Positions 21,891-34,744 of a stretch of DNA of 64,000 bases are shown piece by piece. A model generated the notes under the pieces. It was not told the DNA's origin. It did no database searches and saw only the letters and a list, made by a program, of their open reading frames with translations. Source of the DNA: Stichopus chloronotus (taxonomy: Eukaryota; Echinodermata; Holothuroidea; Aspidochirotida; Stichopodidae); assembly GCA_021234535.1 (NCBI GenBank), contig CM037836.1, positions 32,268,769-32,332,768 of the forward strand, written 5' to 3'. Each line of letters starts with the position of its first letter. Positions within the stretch are counted from its first letter, which is position 1. The translations under genes and the position numbers were made by a program.

Positions 21891-24800
21891 TACCCACACG
21901 CAAAAGCTTAGGCCTGACATTGCATTGTGTTGCAGCTTAGTAACAGTATTTGGAAGTTATGCTGTTAAATGTCTCTTTTATTTTCTTTGCAATAAACTTG
22001 ACCTTGAAAGAAATGACTGTTTTTGTCCTTTTACTATACCTGAGTTGAGTTTAAGTTATGCCACAATCGTGTTACAAATCCCACCTGGAACGATTGTTAA
22101 CTAAACATGCAGTCACTTTTGTTTGTCTACAACATAGCCTAAGTCCAAGCCTGCACTGTTACAATCCTATGTAAGAACACACTAAAAGAATGCTCTAACA
22201 GAATGTGCATGTAGTGATGAAAGCCATGGTGGAGGCAGTTGAGAATGAGTTCCTTTTGTAAGTAATGGAATACACATGGAAGTCTGTAAGGTTTGTGTTC
22301 TTAAGGACTAGTCCACTCATTTTTAGGTGTTTCTTATATCAAAGCTGAGAGTAACTGTAGCCTGATAATTGTATTTCTGTGTCAGCATCTTTCCTCGGGT
22401 TAGCAAAATTGCTTATATGTCTGTAACAGTGTTAACTTTGTTTTATGAGCCAACTAATGAATTGTAAATAATTGGGATTTCAGCCCTCCCCAGGCCCGCA
22501 AGCAGCAGACCAAAGTTTTGTTATCAGGGCAATGTCATGTACTACGCATGTCTGTAAACTTTGTGTTATGAGCCCAGCCCCGTGCACATCAGATCGAAAG
22601 TTTCCAACCAACAGGGCAAGCTTTAGGTCAGAAGACATGCCCAGTAATCATATGGAGTGTAGTGCGTGAGGCATTTCCCAGCACGTTGGTATCTGTACAA
22701 CTTGGCTTAGTTAAACATATGAACATGTGAAGCAAGGTGTCTGAACTGGTTCCAACGGGATTTTCTGGTGCTCATACCCACAGTATAGGCCAGGCCTAAG
22801 TTAGGATTGATAACATTAGTGGTAAATTAATAATTCTGAACATAGGTTCTGTACTAAATGTACATGGTTAGTAAACATGTATTAGTATTACCAGCACTCT
22901 ACCTTGCTAGGCTAAGTTACATTGAATAATGCGAACCAAAGAAGCAATCGGAACCGATGTAGTGAATGAAGATTCAGACTTCACAAAAGGTGAGATCGTG
23001 GGAGTAAACTGGACACGTGTAACTGGTGAATATTTTTCAAGGTATTTAGGCTGCCTGAAGGGGGATTTTGATTTATCACATTTAAGTTCACTTTTCTGTT
23101 TGCCATGCACAATTGTGTTTAGTTCACCTATATGCAGGCCTCATCCATTTCAATATGAGGTGAGATCCATTAGTGCATTTATAGTCTGTTTAGGCAGTAC
23201 ACCTCTAATCACTTATTACCAAACAAAAGAAAAGAAAATCCAATAACAATAACCTGTGAAGTACGCCTTAAGCACTCCATAGTTTGTAATCTACTTTAGA
23301 GATATGGGCGTTGGATTGTTTTATGAAGTGAAGGCTTAGGCCTATACGATTTGAAAGCCAGATACGAAGTCATACTCGGGTACATGACGGATAATGGCGT
23401 TCGGCTACCTGAGTACGAATTTCTACACAGTGAAAACACTGTGTGTATGTGTTGCTCTGTTCCAACTCTGTGTAGTGAGCTTAGACCATTTAATGGAGCA
23501 CACATCCCTCTTCAAAACAGTATAAATATGTATATATTGCATCATTCTCAAATCAAACATGTCTTGTGCAAAATTGGACAAGCTTTCCCACCAGAATTGG
23601 GTACCAACAAACTCAGCAGTATTACTGGGTGTACTAACATTACGATTTTATTGTTTACCATGTTCGAGTATGTTGAATACGATATCTCATACATTTCAAC
23701 TGATGCTGTAAATATTTGATTGTATATACTGTACTTGACAGTTTCATTTACTGCTGGTAACATACTGCACTAAAGTCATATTAAACTGTATACAGTAGTT
23801 ACAAATGCATGCCGTATGTTAGCTTAAAAACACAACTACTGTACATGAGAATGACAAGATTGATTGATTTGAACTTTGGATCTCAAAGCAGTTTCCTCAA
23901 AGAGGTTTCCATTTAATTGTAAAAACAGGCCAAACTAGGTAGGAATACTAACATGCATGCCCAAAATTCACAAGGTTTGTTTATTTGATTCCAGAGAACT
24001 TCTGCTCTGTTAAATGCTTCGGTAGCACTTTCGAGCACGTTTTGATGCATAGAAGCGAAAGTCAGTGAGGATAATCTCTAGCACTGAGAGCACAGTGCTA
24101 GAAACTTTATTCTGAAGCACACAGCACTGCTATGTTGAATAATGTAGTAGTGTTAGGGAGAGGTAAGTACAGTATGGTGACTCATCAATAGTGCTGTAAT
24201 GTTTAAACATTTCAGGGCTGATCATAAACTTTTAGAACAAATCACCCAGTGGGGCAAGTTGCTTCCTGAATTGACTTGCGGTGGTAATTTTTTAGTTGCC
24301 CTGACATGTCAGAATACAAGCAGGATATCTCTGACATCACTGATTACAGTAGTATAGCATACCCTCCAGTACATTCCTTGGCAGGTAGCAGACGGAGCCT
24401 ATTTTGGCCATTCCCTTTTCAAGAGGCCAACTTCGTTAGAAGTCTGACTTTAATGTAACCATTAAACAGAACTATTTAGCACAGAGTTTCCATCCAGAAG
24501 TGCGTGGGTTCTTGGGACCTTGACTAATTATATCTGTGAATGGATGCAATCTGCAAAATTTCACAGCAATCGCATAATTGTTTAAGTATTAAAATATTGT
24601 CAATACATGAAGGAGATGTTGTAGATCTGAAATATGATCATTTTAAAGAAATACCGAAGTTTAGACAATGCAATTGCAGGAGTTTTGTGTGGATATTGTT
24701 TGCTTTTGTGACATTTGCGTCCAAGATAGTATTTTTTGTGGAAAGCCGCAGACGCATACATCAAAGTTTCCATGGTTTGCACTGCAGTAGCTTGTCAAAT

Positions 24801-25410
24801 TCAGGAGGTAATATCCTTCCCTGAAAATACTCTTGGGAGTGTGTTGGTGTTGAACAAAGGAGGAGCTCAAGTTAAAGAGAGAGAGAGAGAGAAAGAGAGA
24901 GGAGGATGTATGTGAGGACAATAGTGTATGTCCCTTCATGTAAAGCTCAGGTATCATACAATGGCATTATGTTGAATCTTTAATGTGTTTTTAAGGGCCT
25001 TAAAAGTTGTGTGACATGCCTCTAGAAAAGAGCACCCTTCATTCAGAAGTTGCAAATTAAAATACTGAGTGAAAATCTGTTGGAATTTTGTTTAAATCTT
25101 TTACCGTTTTTAAGATGTATGTCTTTTCGAAGTTTGAGGAAAATGCAAAACGATGATGCAGAGTGTTGCACAGTGTCAGTATTTTTTTTTGTAAGCCTTT
25201 ATGTTTCGCATTCCATTTACTAAACGACTGAGTTTCACCTTGATCTGTGATATCATTATTTTTGAAGAAAAAAAAAAGATTCTTCCTAAATTCAATCCTC
25301 TAGGCATTAAAATTCTCAAAGGTCCTTGAAATAAAGGTTACGTAAAGCATCAACATAAGACATATCATAGGAGTCGGTATCTTGACATCACAAATTTGCA
25401 TACTTAGCCA
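21891..25410. other. Intronic sequence with small hairpin and AG microsatellite
   Basis: No exon is supported. Noted inside: a perfect 10-bp hairpin (TCTAGCACTG, 6-nt loop, 24077-24102) and an AG-rich microsatellite (24875-24902). ORFs at 22929 (105 aa) and 23351 (122 aa) are not recognisable and show no repeat-derived or conserved pattern. Confidence 0.35.
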
Positions 25411-26634
25411 TTTTTGGTTCCTTGCGTCAGCAAAGGAACCTATGCAGTCAGGTTGGCGTGTGTGTGTGTGTGTGGGTGTGTGTGCATCTGTGACACTTGC
25501 TTAGGAACGCTCTAACTCAAAAAGGGAAAGTCCGATGAAAGTCAAACTTGGTATGTAGGTTTGCCGTGTTGAGAAGGTGTGCCGTATTGTTTTTGGTGGG
25601 GGTCAAAGATCAGTTGGGGGAACTGGGGGCAAAAGTCTGTTTTGTTTGGGTACACTGTAACTCAATAGGGAAAAGTCAGATGAAAGTCAAACTTGGTATG
25701 TAGGTTTGCCATATTGAGAAGGTGTGCCCTATCGTTTTTGGTGGAGGTCGAAGGTCATCTGGGGGAACTGGGGGCAAAGTCTGAAGACCTTGTTAAGCTG
25801 TGGATGCTCATATGTTCCATCAGTCCCCCTCCAGTGCATCATGGAAGTACTGCTTCAGTTAGCAGTTTCTTGATCGAATGAAAAAGAAGCAATGTTGTTT
25901 GCACTACTGTAGGTGGTCACACCAGACAAGTTTTGGATAGATCAGTTTACCTCCTCGTGCCTGAGTGCTAATGTGTGCATTCTGGTAAGTGTCTTTTCAG
26001 TTAGTGAGGTGAGCAGGACACAATGAAAGAAAATAAGTCAGACCCCAGTAGTTCCCTCCAGGGCATTCTATCAGTTTATCGGACTTTAAAGGGGCATAGA
26101 TGAGATAAGCCTTATTGCAATTTGCTTCTTTAAATGAGAGATTCACTGCTGTTTGTGTTTTGTAAAATGAATGGGATATTGCTGTATATTGCAGTTCAAC
26201 ATCTGCAATTCATTGCATTAATTGAAATGTCTTTTTTGATATTTGCGAACTCAGGCATATCATTTTACAGTATGTATATCAAGTGCAGGGAACCATAGTG
26301 CCCATAGGCTGTTGTGAAATCATGCAAAATATTTCTTCTCTTACAGATTGTATGTAACACTGTTGATAGTTGGTCACATTAGTGCTATGGAAGTGGTTCC
26401 ATGTGGGTACATGTTTGTCATGTTTGGGGTCCAATGTCTGAAATGGGCCATTTTATAAAAGCATGAAATAAGTTTCTCTCTCTACAGATTCTATGTAATG
26501 CAGTGAGAGTTCATGGTCAGAAATGGGCCATATGGGCTATCGTACAAAATAATGTAATATGCTCCCTTTTACTTCATAATTTACATTATATGCTCTCCAT
26601 CTGTGCAAGGAACCAGAGTGCCCTTGGGCTCTTG
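25411..26634 (+). mobile_element. Helentron-like element, subfamily H3
   Basis: A 1.22 kb element. The 5' end is TTTTTGGTTCCTTGC, which folds with GCAAAGGAACC at 25430-25440, followed by a GT microsatellite. Two related units of about 170 bp follow (GTAGGTTTGCC-containing words at 25556 and 25701). The 3' end has GCAAGGAACC (26605-26614), the complement of the 5' GGTTCCTTGC (25416-25425), then a GAGTGCCC-TT-GGGCTC hairpin and CTTG. A related but older 3' end (GCAGGGAACC, 26285) lies about 320 bp upstream, so the 3' region has been duplicated. Confidence 0.62.
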
Positions 26635-26639
26635 TTTAT

Positions 26640-28055
26640 TCATGACACAGCTGTGAGATGCACCTATTCCTATAATGTGCTAAAATCAGAAAACCGTTTC
26701 TGCATGGCAGAATATGAGCTGATATGGAGTCACACCGTCATGGTTACGGTTTGTTCCTTTGATGGAACCTTATCATGTATGAAATCATGTGAGGATTGGC
26801 TGTGAGACACTAATTTTCCTGTAAATTGGTCAATCTTGGATGGATTTTGATGGAATTTGTGGCTATTTTTATTACTTTCAATGCTTAATGCTCCCAATAC
26901 TCCAAAATATCATTTTCATGTTACACAATCTTTAAATGAGAATGAAAGGAGGAGGTAACTTTTGTTACTGTACAACATTTGTTAAATTTATGAAGTTTTT
27001 ACTTTAATGGTGTCATTATGTTGATACTTCCTAGTGACCAATCTTAAGCTTAGCATTATATTAGGCAATATATGACACATTTATAAACAGTTCGGATTTA
27101 GACTCTGCAACCCTACAGTAAGGATAGTGTACTTTTACTGTATGTCAGTATTACATGCACAATAGGTTAGGCTCTTCCTACGGTATACATTCACATGTTA
27201 GGCAACAGCCTCAAGCCACTGTTAGGTAATATACCTACTGCAGTGATATTGCAGATTATTAGTTTAGGATATTCTGCACATTTCAGGTGTTTTGGTATCC
27301 TTGGCTGACTGGGTTATTTCTGATACTTTTTATAATTTATCTTGCTTCCCTGAAAACAGTTTATAGTTTAAATTGTACATGCAGAAAACAACACAACTTG
27401 TGACATCAAACCATGCTTTTCAAGACTGAAATCTCTTACTTTTGTGAGTTGTTAGTTTAAATTGTATGTATTATCACATATTTACAAAAACTATCACTAA
27501 AATAATGTCAATACTTAAGTATTTTCTTGTCTCAAGTTATTTTAAATTGACACAGTTAACATTTCAATCAAGAAAATTTTGACAATTGCCACACACAAGT
27601 TTCAGTCGGTCACAACGGTGTTACAATTTGCATTACCCTTCCATCATTTCTTTGACTGGTGATGGAGTAATATCTCCTCAAAAGGAAAACTGGAAGAAGA
27701 AAGCTCTTAGGTGTGTGCCAAGTTGGGTGACAAATTTGCAAAAATTGCTGTCTTTAGTAATACCTTATCCTACATTGTAATGTGTTGCTGTCATGACATT
27801 ATATCTCTTGTAACATTCCTCTTGGTGATATGATTTGTTACTCGCCCAACCCGGCAAGTTGAGGTAAGAGGCAGCTTATCCAACCAATTTTCACTTGCCT
27901 TGTGGAATCATTCAATTCTGAATATTCAGCCATAATGAATTTCATTTCTGTCTTGTACCGGTTTTAAGTGCACTTGTAACTGCACTAATCTGTACCATAT
28001 GCAACTGGACCTAGCTGTGCAAATCCTCAGAATCTCGTCCTCATGCTGCCTTAAT
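26640..28055. other. Intronic sequence, nothing recognised
   Basis: AT-rich, without repeats or coding blocks that could be supported. Confidence 0.35.
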
Positions 28056-28058
28056 CAA

Positions 28059-29195
28059 TTTTTGGTTTTGATGATAACCGTAACCTTTGAAATCATATGT
28101 TGGTGTATGTTTGTGTGTTTGTGACACCTACCATGTAAACACATTATGTTAAGAAGGAAAGCTTGGACAGGTGTGATATTTATGTGTACCACATTGAGTA
28201 CAAGAACCCTGTTGTTTTTGATAGAGGTCATTTGGGGTCAACAGGGTCAAAGTTGAAAACCTGCAAAGTGGATATCAAGCAGTGAAGCTGTGTACCACAT
28301 GGAGTACAAGATCCCTATTGATTTTAGTGGAGGTCAAACTTCATATGAGGTCAACAGTGGTCAGAATATGAAAACCTTGTAAACACAATATCTCAAGAAG
28401 GAAAGCTCAAACAGGTCCTGTATATTTAGTAAACAGTGAACAAATTGTGTAAACAAAATTTTATACACTCAATATCTAAATAGGGGAAGCTTGGACAGAT
28501 CTCATTCACATATAGGTGCACCATATTGAGGACAAGGTGCGTGTTGTCTTTGGTGAAGGTTGAAAGTCATTTGGGGTCAACAGGGTCAAAGTGTGTAAAC
28601 CTTGTGAACACAATATTTCAAGAAGGGAATCTTGGACAAACTTCGTATGTAGTTTGTTGGTGTACGGTATTGAATGCCAGATCCCTCTCAATTTTGGTTG
28701 AGGTAAAAGGTCATTTGATGTCAACAGGGGTCAGATTGTGAAAATTTTGTAAACATGATATCTCAACAAAGAAAACTTTGACAGATCTCAGATTTAGTAT
28801 GTAGATGTATCTTATTGAGTACAAGAATCCAGTCATACCAGGTGTAGGTCAAAAATCATTTGTGGTTAGTTCAGGTTGCATGAAATTCCTTTAAGCATTG
28901 TATCTAAGGAGGGGAAGCTTGGACAGACCGTATATTTAGTATTTAGATTTATCTCATTAAGTACACAAGCTATTGTTGTTTGTGGAGGTTAAAGGTCATT
29001 TAAAGTCAACAAGGGTCAAATTTCAAAACTTTGTAAACGTGATAAATCTGAAGAAAGGAAGCTTGTACAGATCTCGTATTTCATACGAATCATCGTTGAG
29101 TTTATGACACATCCTAATGCTGTGATGTCAGATTCAGAAGAAAAAAAAATCTCATAATTGCATCATCAAAACCACTATACTTTTGTGCATTCTGG
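28059..29195 (+). mobile_element. Helentron-like minisatellite element, subfamily H2, copy 2
   Basis: A 1.14 kb element. The 5' end has TTTTTGGTTTTGATGAT, then ACCGTAACC and a GT-rich stretch. About six diverged ~145-bp units follow (28130-29050). The 3' end has ATCATCAAAACC (29162-29173), the exact complement of the 5' GGTTTTGATGAT (28064-28075), then a decayed hairpin (…TTTTGTGCATT) and CTGG (29192-29195). Confidence 0.68.
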
Positions 29196-29199
29196 TCAG

Positions 29200-32100
29200 T
29201 CTAACAGAACTTGTTTTGGAGGTTATCTGAATACTCTTTTTAATTTCCAGAGTAAATGACTAGAGTTTCACATACTGCAATAAGTTATCTCTATGAGTTA
29301 ACTGTGACTCTACAGAAGTAAGGCTAAATGCTGTAGAATGCATCATCACAGCGGTCTTCTGATGTCCAACCCTTTCATCATGATTGAATGGTAATGATAG
29401 ATATAGCATAATGGCTGCTGTACTATCAATCATACAGTATCAAATATCATTCCTCACAGACTGAGTTGTTCCAACAAGATAAATAGCTTGTCCTGCAAAG
29501 TGAAAGTACTTTAATAGATTTATCTGGTATTCAAATTTCATTGCAGCCGACCATGCAAGCTATATTGCTGTTTTATCAACCAGAGCATGCCTACTATGTA
29601 AATTGCTGTTTTGTCAACCGTGCTATATAAATCTCAAGTCATACCTCAGACATAATAGAAATCGTTTGCTGTGACACTAAAGATTTAATCTGAAAGGTGT
29701 TTTATCACTAATGTGCCATCCGTATCATGTTATTATTACAAACAGTTGGTGACTCACATTGATATGATTAATTTCTGAAAATCAAAACTGTCCTACAGGT
29801 AATCTGTGGATTTTAAATGTAATCTTTTACACAGTTATGTTATGAGCATAATGTAAACAAGTGGTTTCTGCAGAAATGGTAAACAAGTGGTTCGCAAGAC
29901 ACTGTTCTAATTATTAAGGTTATTGTAATCCTCATTTCCATTGTTACTTTGAAAATGCTGCTTTTCTGCAAAAGGAAAGCAAAGACTGACATTGCACTGA
30001 AACAAATAATACCATAGTATAGTATTAGAAGTAATGTCAAAGTGTAGGCTACGCCTAAAGGTATGACGCTAGCCAGCTTAAAGTGTATCTTAACGGCCTA
30101 GCGTAATGATAACAAAAAGTGACTCAACTGTTGTTTGTGGCACAATGGTCGTTTAAAAAGTGAATCACAGGCCACTAAGTTGCTTTCATCCCACAATCAA
30201 ACATGATACAGGAATCTGATGCCACTTAATGCACTTGCACCGCTTTAGCTGGTTTTTAGTCTAGAATGCTCCTGTGGGAGACAAGGCAAACCATAGTAGG
30301 TACTCAGGCCATGTTCCTACGTAGAGGCATTTTAACAAACAAAAGTGTACCTGCTGGACTATAGCGCTACACTACACAACATGTGTACTGTTTACCAATC
30401 AGAATGGAGATATTTATCTGCCTGCTTGCCCATTCATTTGCCTGCAGGAAAAGTGGGAGGCATTGTTAAATCCCCCGAACGTGCTCGGATCGTGCACCGA
30501 GTGAATTGTGGGATAAGCTCGCGCTCTAAAATTCCTGAATACTTTTTTTTCAGCTGTATTGATGTGGGTATTCACTAGTGACTATACTTACCCCACACTG
30601 CTGCCCTGTGACGGATGGGCAGCAGCTATTGCTTTTCACATGTAGTTCCTGCCCTGGGTACTTGGGGAAGCGAGGACATCCTAGTGAGAACGTCTTTCTT
30701 TTGTTGACACACACACAAAAAAAAGAAACACAAAAGAGCTTTGATGCTCATTGTAGTCACATAGATCACTAGCTCCAATGACTTGTTGATATCAATTCAA
30801 GGTTTTAATGTGTGATCTCTTTTCAGCTTCGCTGTGTGATATCGCACTTTGCCATCTTCATCTTAACATACACAGGGGACTAAGTCAAGATATTGTGCCA
30901 CTAGATCAATGTACAGCATGCAAAGCCTGTTGTTTCAAAGTGACTCAATCTTGGTGACTTCTGAGATGTATTAGGTGCTCCTCCTTGTGAATTGAACCTA
31001 GTTGTCATGACGATAGATTTTTCAGTGGTCACTTTCTGTTTGCCAGTCACCTGTGCAAGTTGATCACCACCCTAAAGCAAAGTGATAGCATAATTTTTGA
31101 CCATGAGTAGTTGATTGGATCCAGAAAGGGTGAAGTACGGTACTCAACTACTCATGACCAAGAACTCTTTCTGTCTGCTTCACTGCATCTCAGTGTTCAT
31201 ACCATGCGCTTCAATGATGGCTATTGTGCATCTGGTCTGCTGCTACCTTTCACAGTTGTTTTTTTTAGGTGTAGAGCTTTTATTGACTTGTATTTTAATC
31301 AAGTTAGAGGTCAAATTTGGTAATTGTGAAAAGACTCATGCTGTCATCTCAGTACCCACTGGCAGTTTCCACTCATGACAGACTCTATCATAAGCATAAT
31401 TTCTCATTTTATTTCATGTAAGGGAAAAGAATATCAGTTTTGGTATCACAGGAATCGTTTATCCCTTTGGAACCTTGTCAAATGCTAAAGGTTTCATATT
31501 TGGTTAAATCTTGATGGAGATTGCCTCTGAGTCACTCACCCATATTTACTGTTGTGTGCGTGTCACATCTCTTTCTACAATGGAGTGAAAGTGATTTCAG
31601 CATGAGGTGAAAGAGATTCTAGCAACGGGTGAGTTTCCATGAAGGGGTGGAAGCAATTCCATTATGGATTTTAAAAGGTGGAAATGTAGTATCAATTCCT
31701 GTCATTTGTCTTAAGTTCAGAGTTAAAGAAATCAAGTAACTTTTAATGCACCCATCAAATGGAGCTGTCGACCCCTCCACCTCAAGCAATGTGGACACGG
31801 ATAAGATGTTGAATCTCTGATTAACAAAATGCATTAAACTGTGAATCTTTAGCAAAAAAAAAAAGAAGGAAACTGCTGTGTTGAATCAGTGATGAATAAT
31901 TCCAGCTGAGAAGTGAATCAACATCAAAGCATCAGGAAATCAGTGGCCCACCAAAACGTGTAATACTGTACACTGTATTGCAAATGAGTAAATTGTTGCA
32001 TGGGTCTTTGAAACAATCTGGTCAGTTAAAATGAATGACCTGAAAAAAAAATTGTCAAAATATAGCATTTTTCTTCGTAAGGATGAATATATATATAGGC

Positions 32101-32740
32101 ACCTTACCAAACTCATAATGACATCATTGATGAACTCTGATGATGGCCGGTCTTCTTCCCAGATTGATGATATTTGATAAGTGTGGCCTGGTAGAGGAGC
32201 ATCAACCCTTCAGGTCTGGGGAATCCCAAAAAGCCCTGTAAAATGTTGATTGAAAAGAATCGACTAACTGCTGCTTTATCTTGAAGACACAGTATAACAT
32301 CTTGTTAGGGTGTTGTTACATTTTATCTGCAAATCCACAATTTGGTCCGCAATCCCAGGTAAGAATTGTAGAAATGGGATCTGCAGTCACCATGTACAGT
32401 GTCCCAATGAGATTACTGAGTGGAGAAAATAATTCTTCGCCAAAATGGTGAATCTTTGACTCACAAAATTTCATGAAAAGTGAAAGCTTGAGTGAATCTT
32501 TGCCTTAACTTTTTTCTCAGTATTATGAATCTCGGGTGAATCATTGCCTTAAAATTTTCTTAAAAGAGTGAGAGTACTTTGCTTGAGGTAGGAGTTGAAG
32601 TTTCTGTTTGATGAGTGCATAAGTACCAACATATGCATGTTGAGGCTGACTGTTGAACATTTCAGACTAAACCATTTCCAGTTTACTACTCCAGTAAATG
32701 GAGTACATACAGTAGACTTATGAGCCTAACAATCTTCTTG
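29200..32740. other. Intronic sequence with one inverted-terminal-repeat fragment
   Basis: Mostly unrecognised. At 30560-30592 the words TGTGGGTATTCAC and GACTATACTTACCCC match the end of the inverted-repeat family seen at 42121, 42845, 43614, 47335 and 51861. No exon is supported; ORFs of 64-87 aa are unremarkable. Confidence 0.4.
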
Positions 32741-32744
32741 TGCA

Positions 32745-33275
32745 ACTCAACCATCGTGGCCTACATCAACAGGCAGGGCGGGACGGATTCCTGACAGCTC
32801 TGTCTCAAGACGTGGTCCTTCCTACTGTGGTGTCACCAGCACGACATTGTGGTGCAGGCGTCCCACGTAGTGGGGAAGGACAACACGCTGGCTGACGTGT
32901 CCAGAGGTTGTGTGAGTCAGGGGAGTGGGGGAAAGGACAACACGCTGGCTGACGTGTCCAGAGGTTGTGTGAGTCAGGGGGAGTGGGGGGAAGGACAACA
33001 CGCTGGCTGACGTGTCCAGAGGTTGTGTGAGTCAGATGGAGTGGGGGGAAGGACAACACGCTGGCTGACGTGTCCAGAGTTCGTGTGAGTCAGATGGAGT
33101 GGGCTCTAGACCAGGTCCGATTGGACTCTCTGTTCCTGCAGCTGGGTCATCTAAACCTGGATCTATTCGCTATGGCAGAGAATGCCAAGCTTCCCGTCTT
33201 CTGCTCCAGGTCCTTCCATCTGAGGGCCTGGGTGGTGGACGCGCCGTCCCTGCCCTCGGGCCATATCCATTAGGC
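32745..33275 (+). pseudogene. DIRS-like RNase H fragment containing a 58-bp tandem expansion
   Basis: The reading starts with STIVAYINRQGGTDS, the motif after the last catalytic Asp of DIRS-type RNase H. It continues WCHQHDIVVQASHVVGKDNT and, after the repeat, MEWALDQVRLDSLFLQLGH, NLDLFAMAENAKLPVFCSRS. This matches the RNase H C-terminus and linker of tyrosine-recombinase retrotransposons. Codons for G-K-D-N-T-L-A-D-V-S-R-G-C-V fall in four tandem units starting at 32881, 32938, 32996 and 33054. The unit length of 57-58 bp shifts the frame each time, so the expansion breaks the protein. A stop also occurs before the repeat. No RT, recombinase or terminal repeats are next to it. Confidence 0.75.
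32877..33110 (+). repeat. 58-bp tandem repeat, 4 units, inside RNase H remnant
   Basis: Four near-identical units (CAACACGCTGGCTGACGTGT, CCAGAGGTTGTGTGAGTCAG and a G-rich spacer) with spacing 57, 58 and 58 bp. The G-rich spacer varies in length and may explain slippage. Confidence 0.92.
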
Positions 33276-33279
33276 CTAC

Positions 33280-34600
33280 ATGTTTGTAAGTTCCCCATTA
33301 ACTATTTTAATGGGAACTGGTATTTACTGTCATGGAAATCTTTGGTAATCAGTGCCCTGCATGCTATGTACAGTCATCCCTATTTCAGTGATTTTACTTT
33401 AATTTAACAGATGAAACTGATCAATGCCGCAGTAACTTCTTCTTTCTTTTGTAAAATATGTAAAGTGCATATTTGTGTTCTGTCATTTGATTCAGAAAAC
33501 ATTATGACTTTAACTTTCAACCATGCGATACTTAGCAACTGAACTATCATGCAAAGGAGACTATTGATTGACAAGATGAATTAATTCCATCCTGAAAGTT
33601 TAACCCACAAGGCATTAAATCTGTAATATTATTAGTTTGCGTTTGATAACCCCTAGGCACGTAACCCTCCTCATCCATGCAACTCCTGAAACCTAGATGA
33701 AACCATCTACTAATTACAAATCAGTTCTCTCAATTAAGTCAAATATGTCATTACAAAAGCAATGTTAATTTGGACATGGAATTACAAAGCAATGTGGATT
33801 ACATACACAAACCATGTGGATAAATGTAAATACAAATCTAGATGTACAATAGAAATTCACTTTGTTACTCATTTACATGTCTTCACACAACTATCATACC
33901 TTTGCACAATAATGTCAACTTTGCAGTTGATGGTACCTGCGCACAATGGCTCCTTCGCATGACAATGGCACCTTCGCAAAACTACAGCACTTTCCACAGC
34001 TGCTCCACTTTTGCACAACTACTACAACAGTATGGTATAACATGGTATGACAACATCAAATTTTAAAATGGAATTACACACTTTGAATAGAAGTGTGAAG
34101 ATAACACAATAAGCAATGATTTAATGGCCTGTTTGGTACACTAAACTGGACATAAACATTGTCTCTTAAAAATTCAGTATCGGATGCAACTTGCTTGGTA
34201 CTTAAATTTACCCTTCAACAGGAAATGTTTCATTTCCTTTCCTTTAAATAGTGTCTTCAAACACTGCCTGCATTCTAGTGTTGTGATCAGACTTCAAATG
34301 TGACAGTAAACCAGAATGCTAGAACTAAGTTGAAAGAGTAGCAACTTATTGTGCTTGTGTCAGCTGTAGTAATATTGTAATTTTTGAGATCAGACAATTT
34401 CAGTTACAGTTTTTAAATAGATGTATAATTGTTGTTTCCGAATCAATTTTGAAAAACCTTGCCTTATTTGTGGCAAACATTAAAATATCAGCTGTGTAGT
34501 TAACTGGAAACCTAGCTTTACTGGAATCATTGGACTCCTCACACATGATAAATACTGCAACTTGTCTAAAACTGAATTCACATTGTAGATATATGCAAGC
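33280..34600. other. Intronic sequence, nothing recognised
   Basis: AT-rich. Repeated short words near 33905-34020 (GCACAATGG, TTCGCA, CACAACTAC) give a weakly repetitive stretch, but no unit could be defined. Confidence 0.35.
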
Positions 34601-34601
34601 T

Positions 34602-34740
34602 GTGGGGAGACAATCTTGGACAACCCGCTCCCCTTCTCAGTGTTGGCTGCAGTATTAGTGTTCATAGTATATATTCACTGATTCAGCGCAACATTTGAAG
34701 GGGGGCACAAAGTTTCATGTTATCCTTTGAAGTGAGACTC
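34602..34740 (-). mobile_element. Diverged copy of the 20202-20403 MITE
   Basis: ACAATCTTGGACAA at 34602 is followed by words that match the reverse complement of the other copy's interior (GTGTTGGCTG, GCGCAACATTTGAA, GGGGGCACA, TTTCATGTTATCC). The right inverted end is not preserved. Confidence 0.55.
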
Positions 34741-34744
34741 AGGA

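Noticed and set aside
22929..23719. ORFs of 105 and 122 aa as a host gene
   Set aside because: No recognisable domain, no codon-level repeat or splice pattern, and opposite-strand ORFs overlap them.
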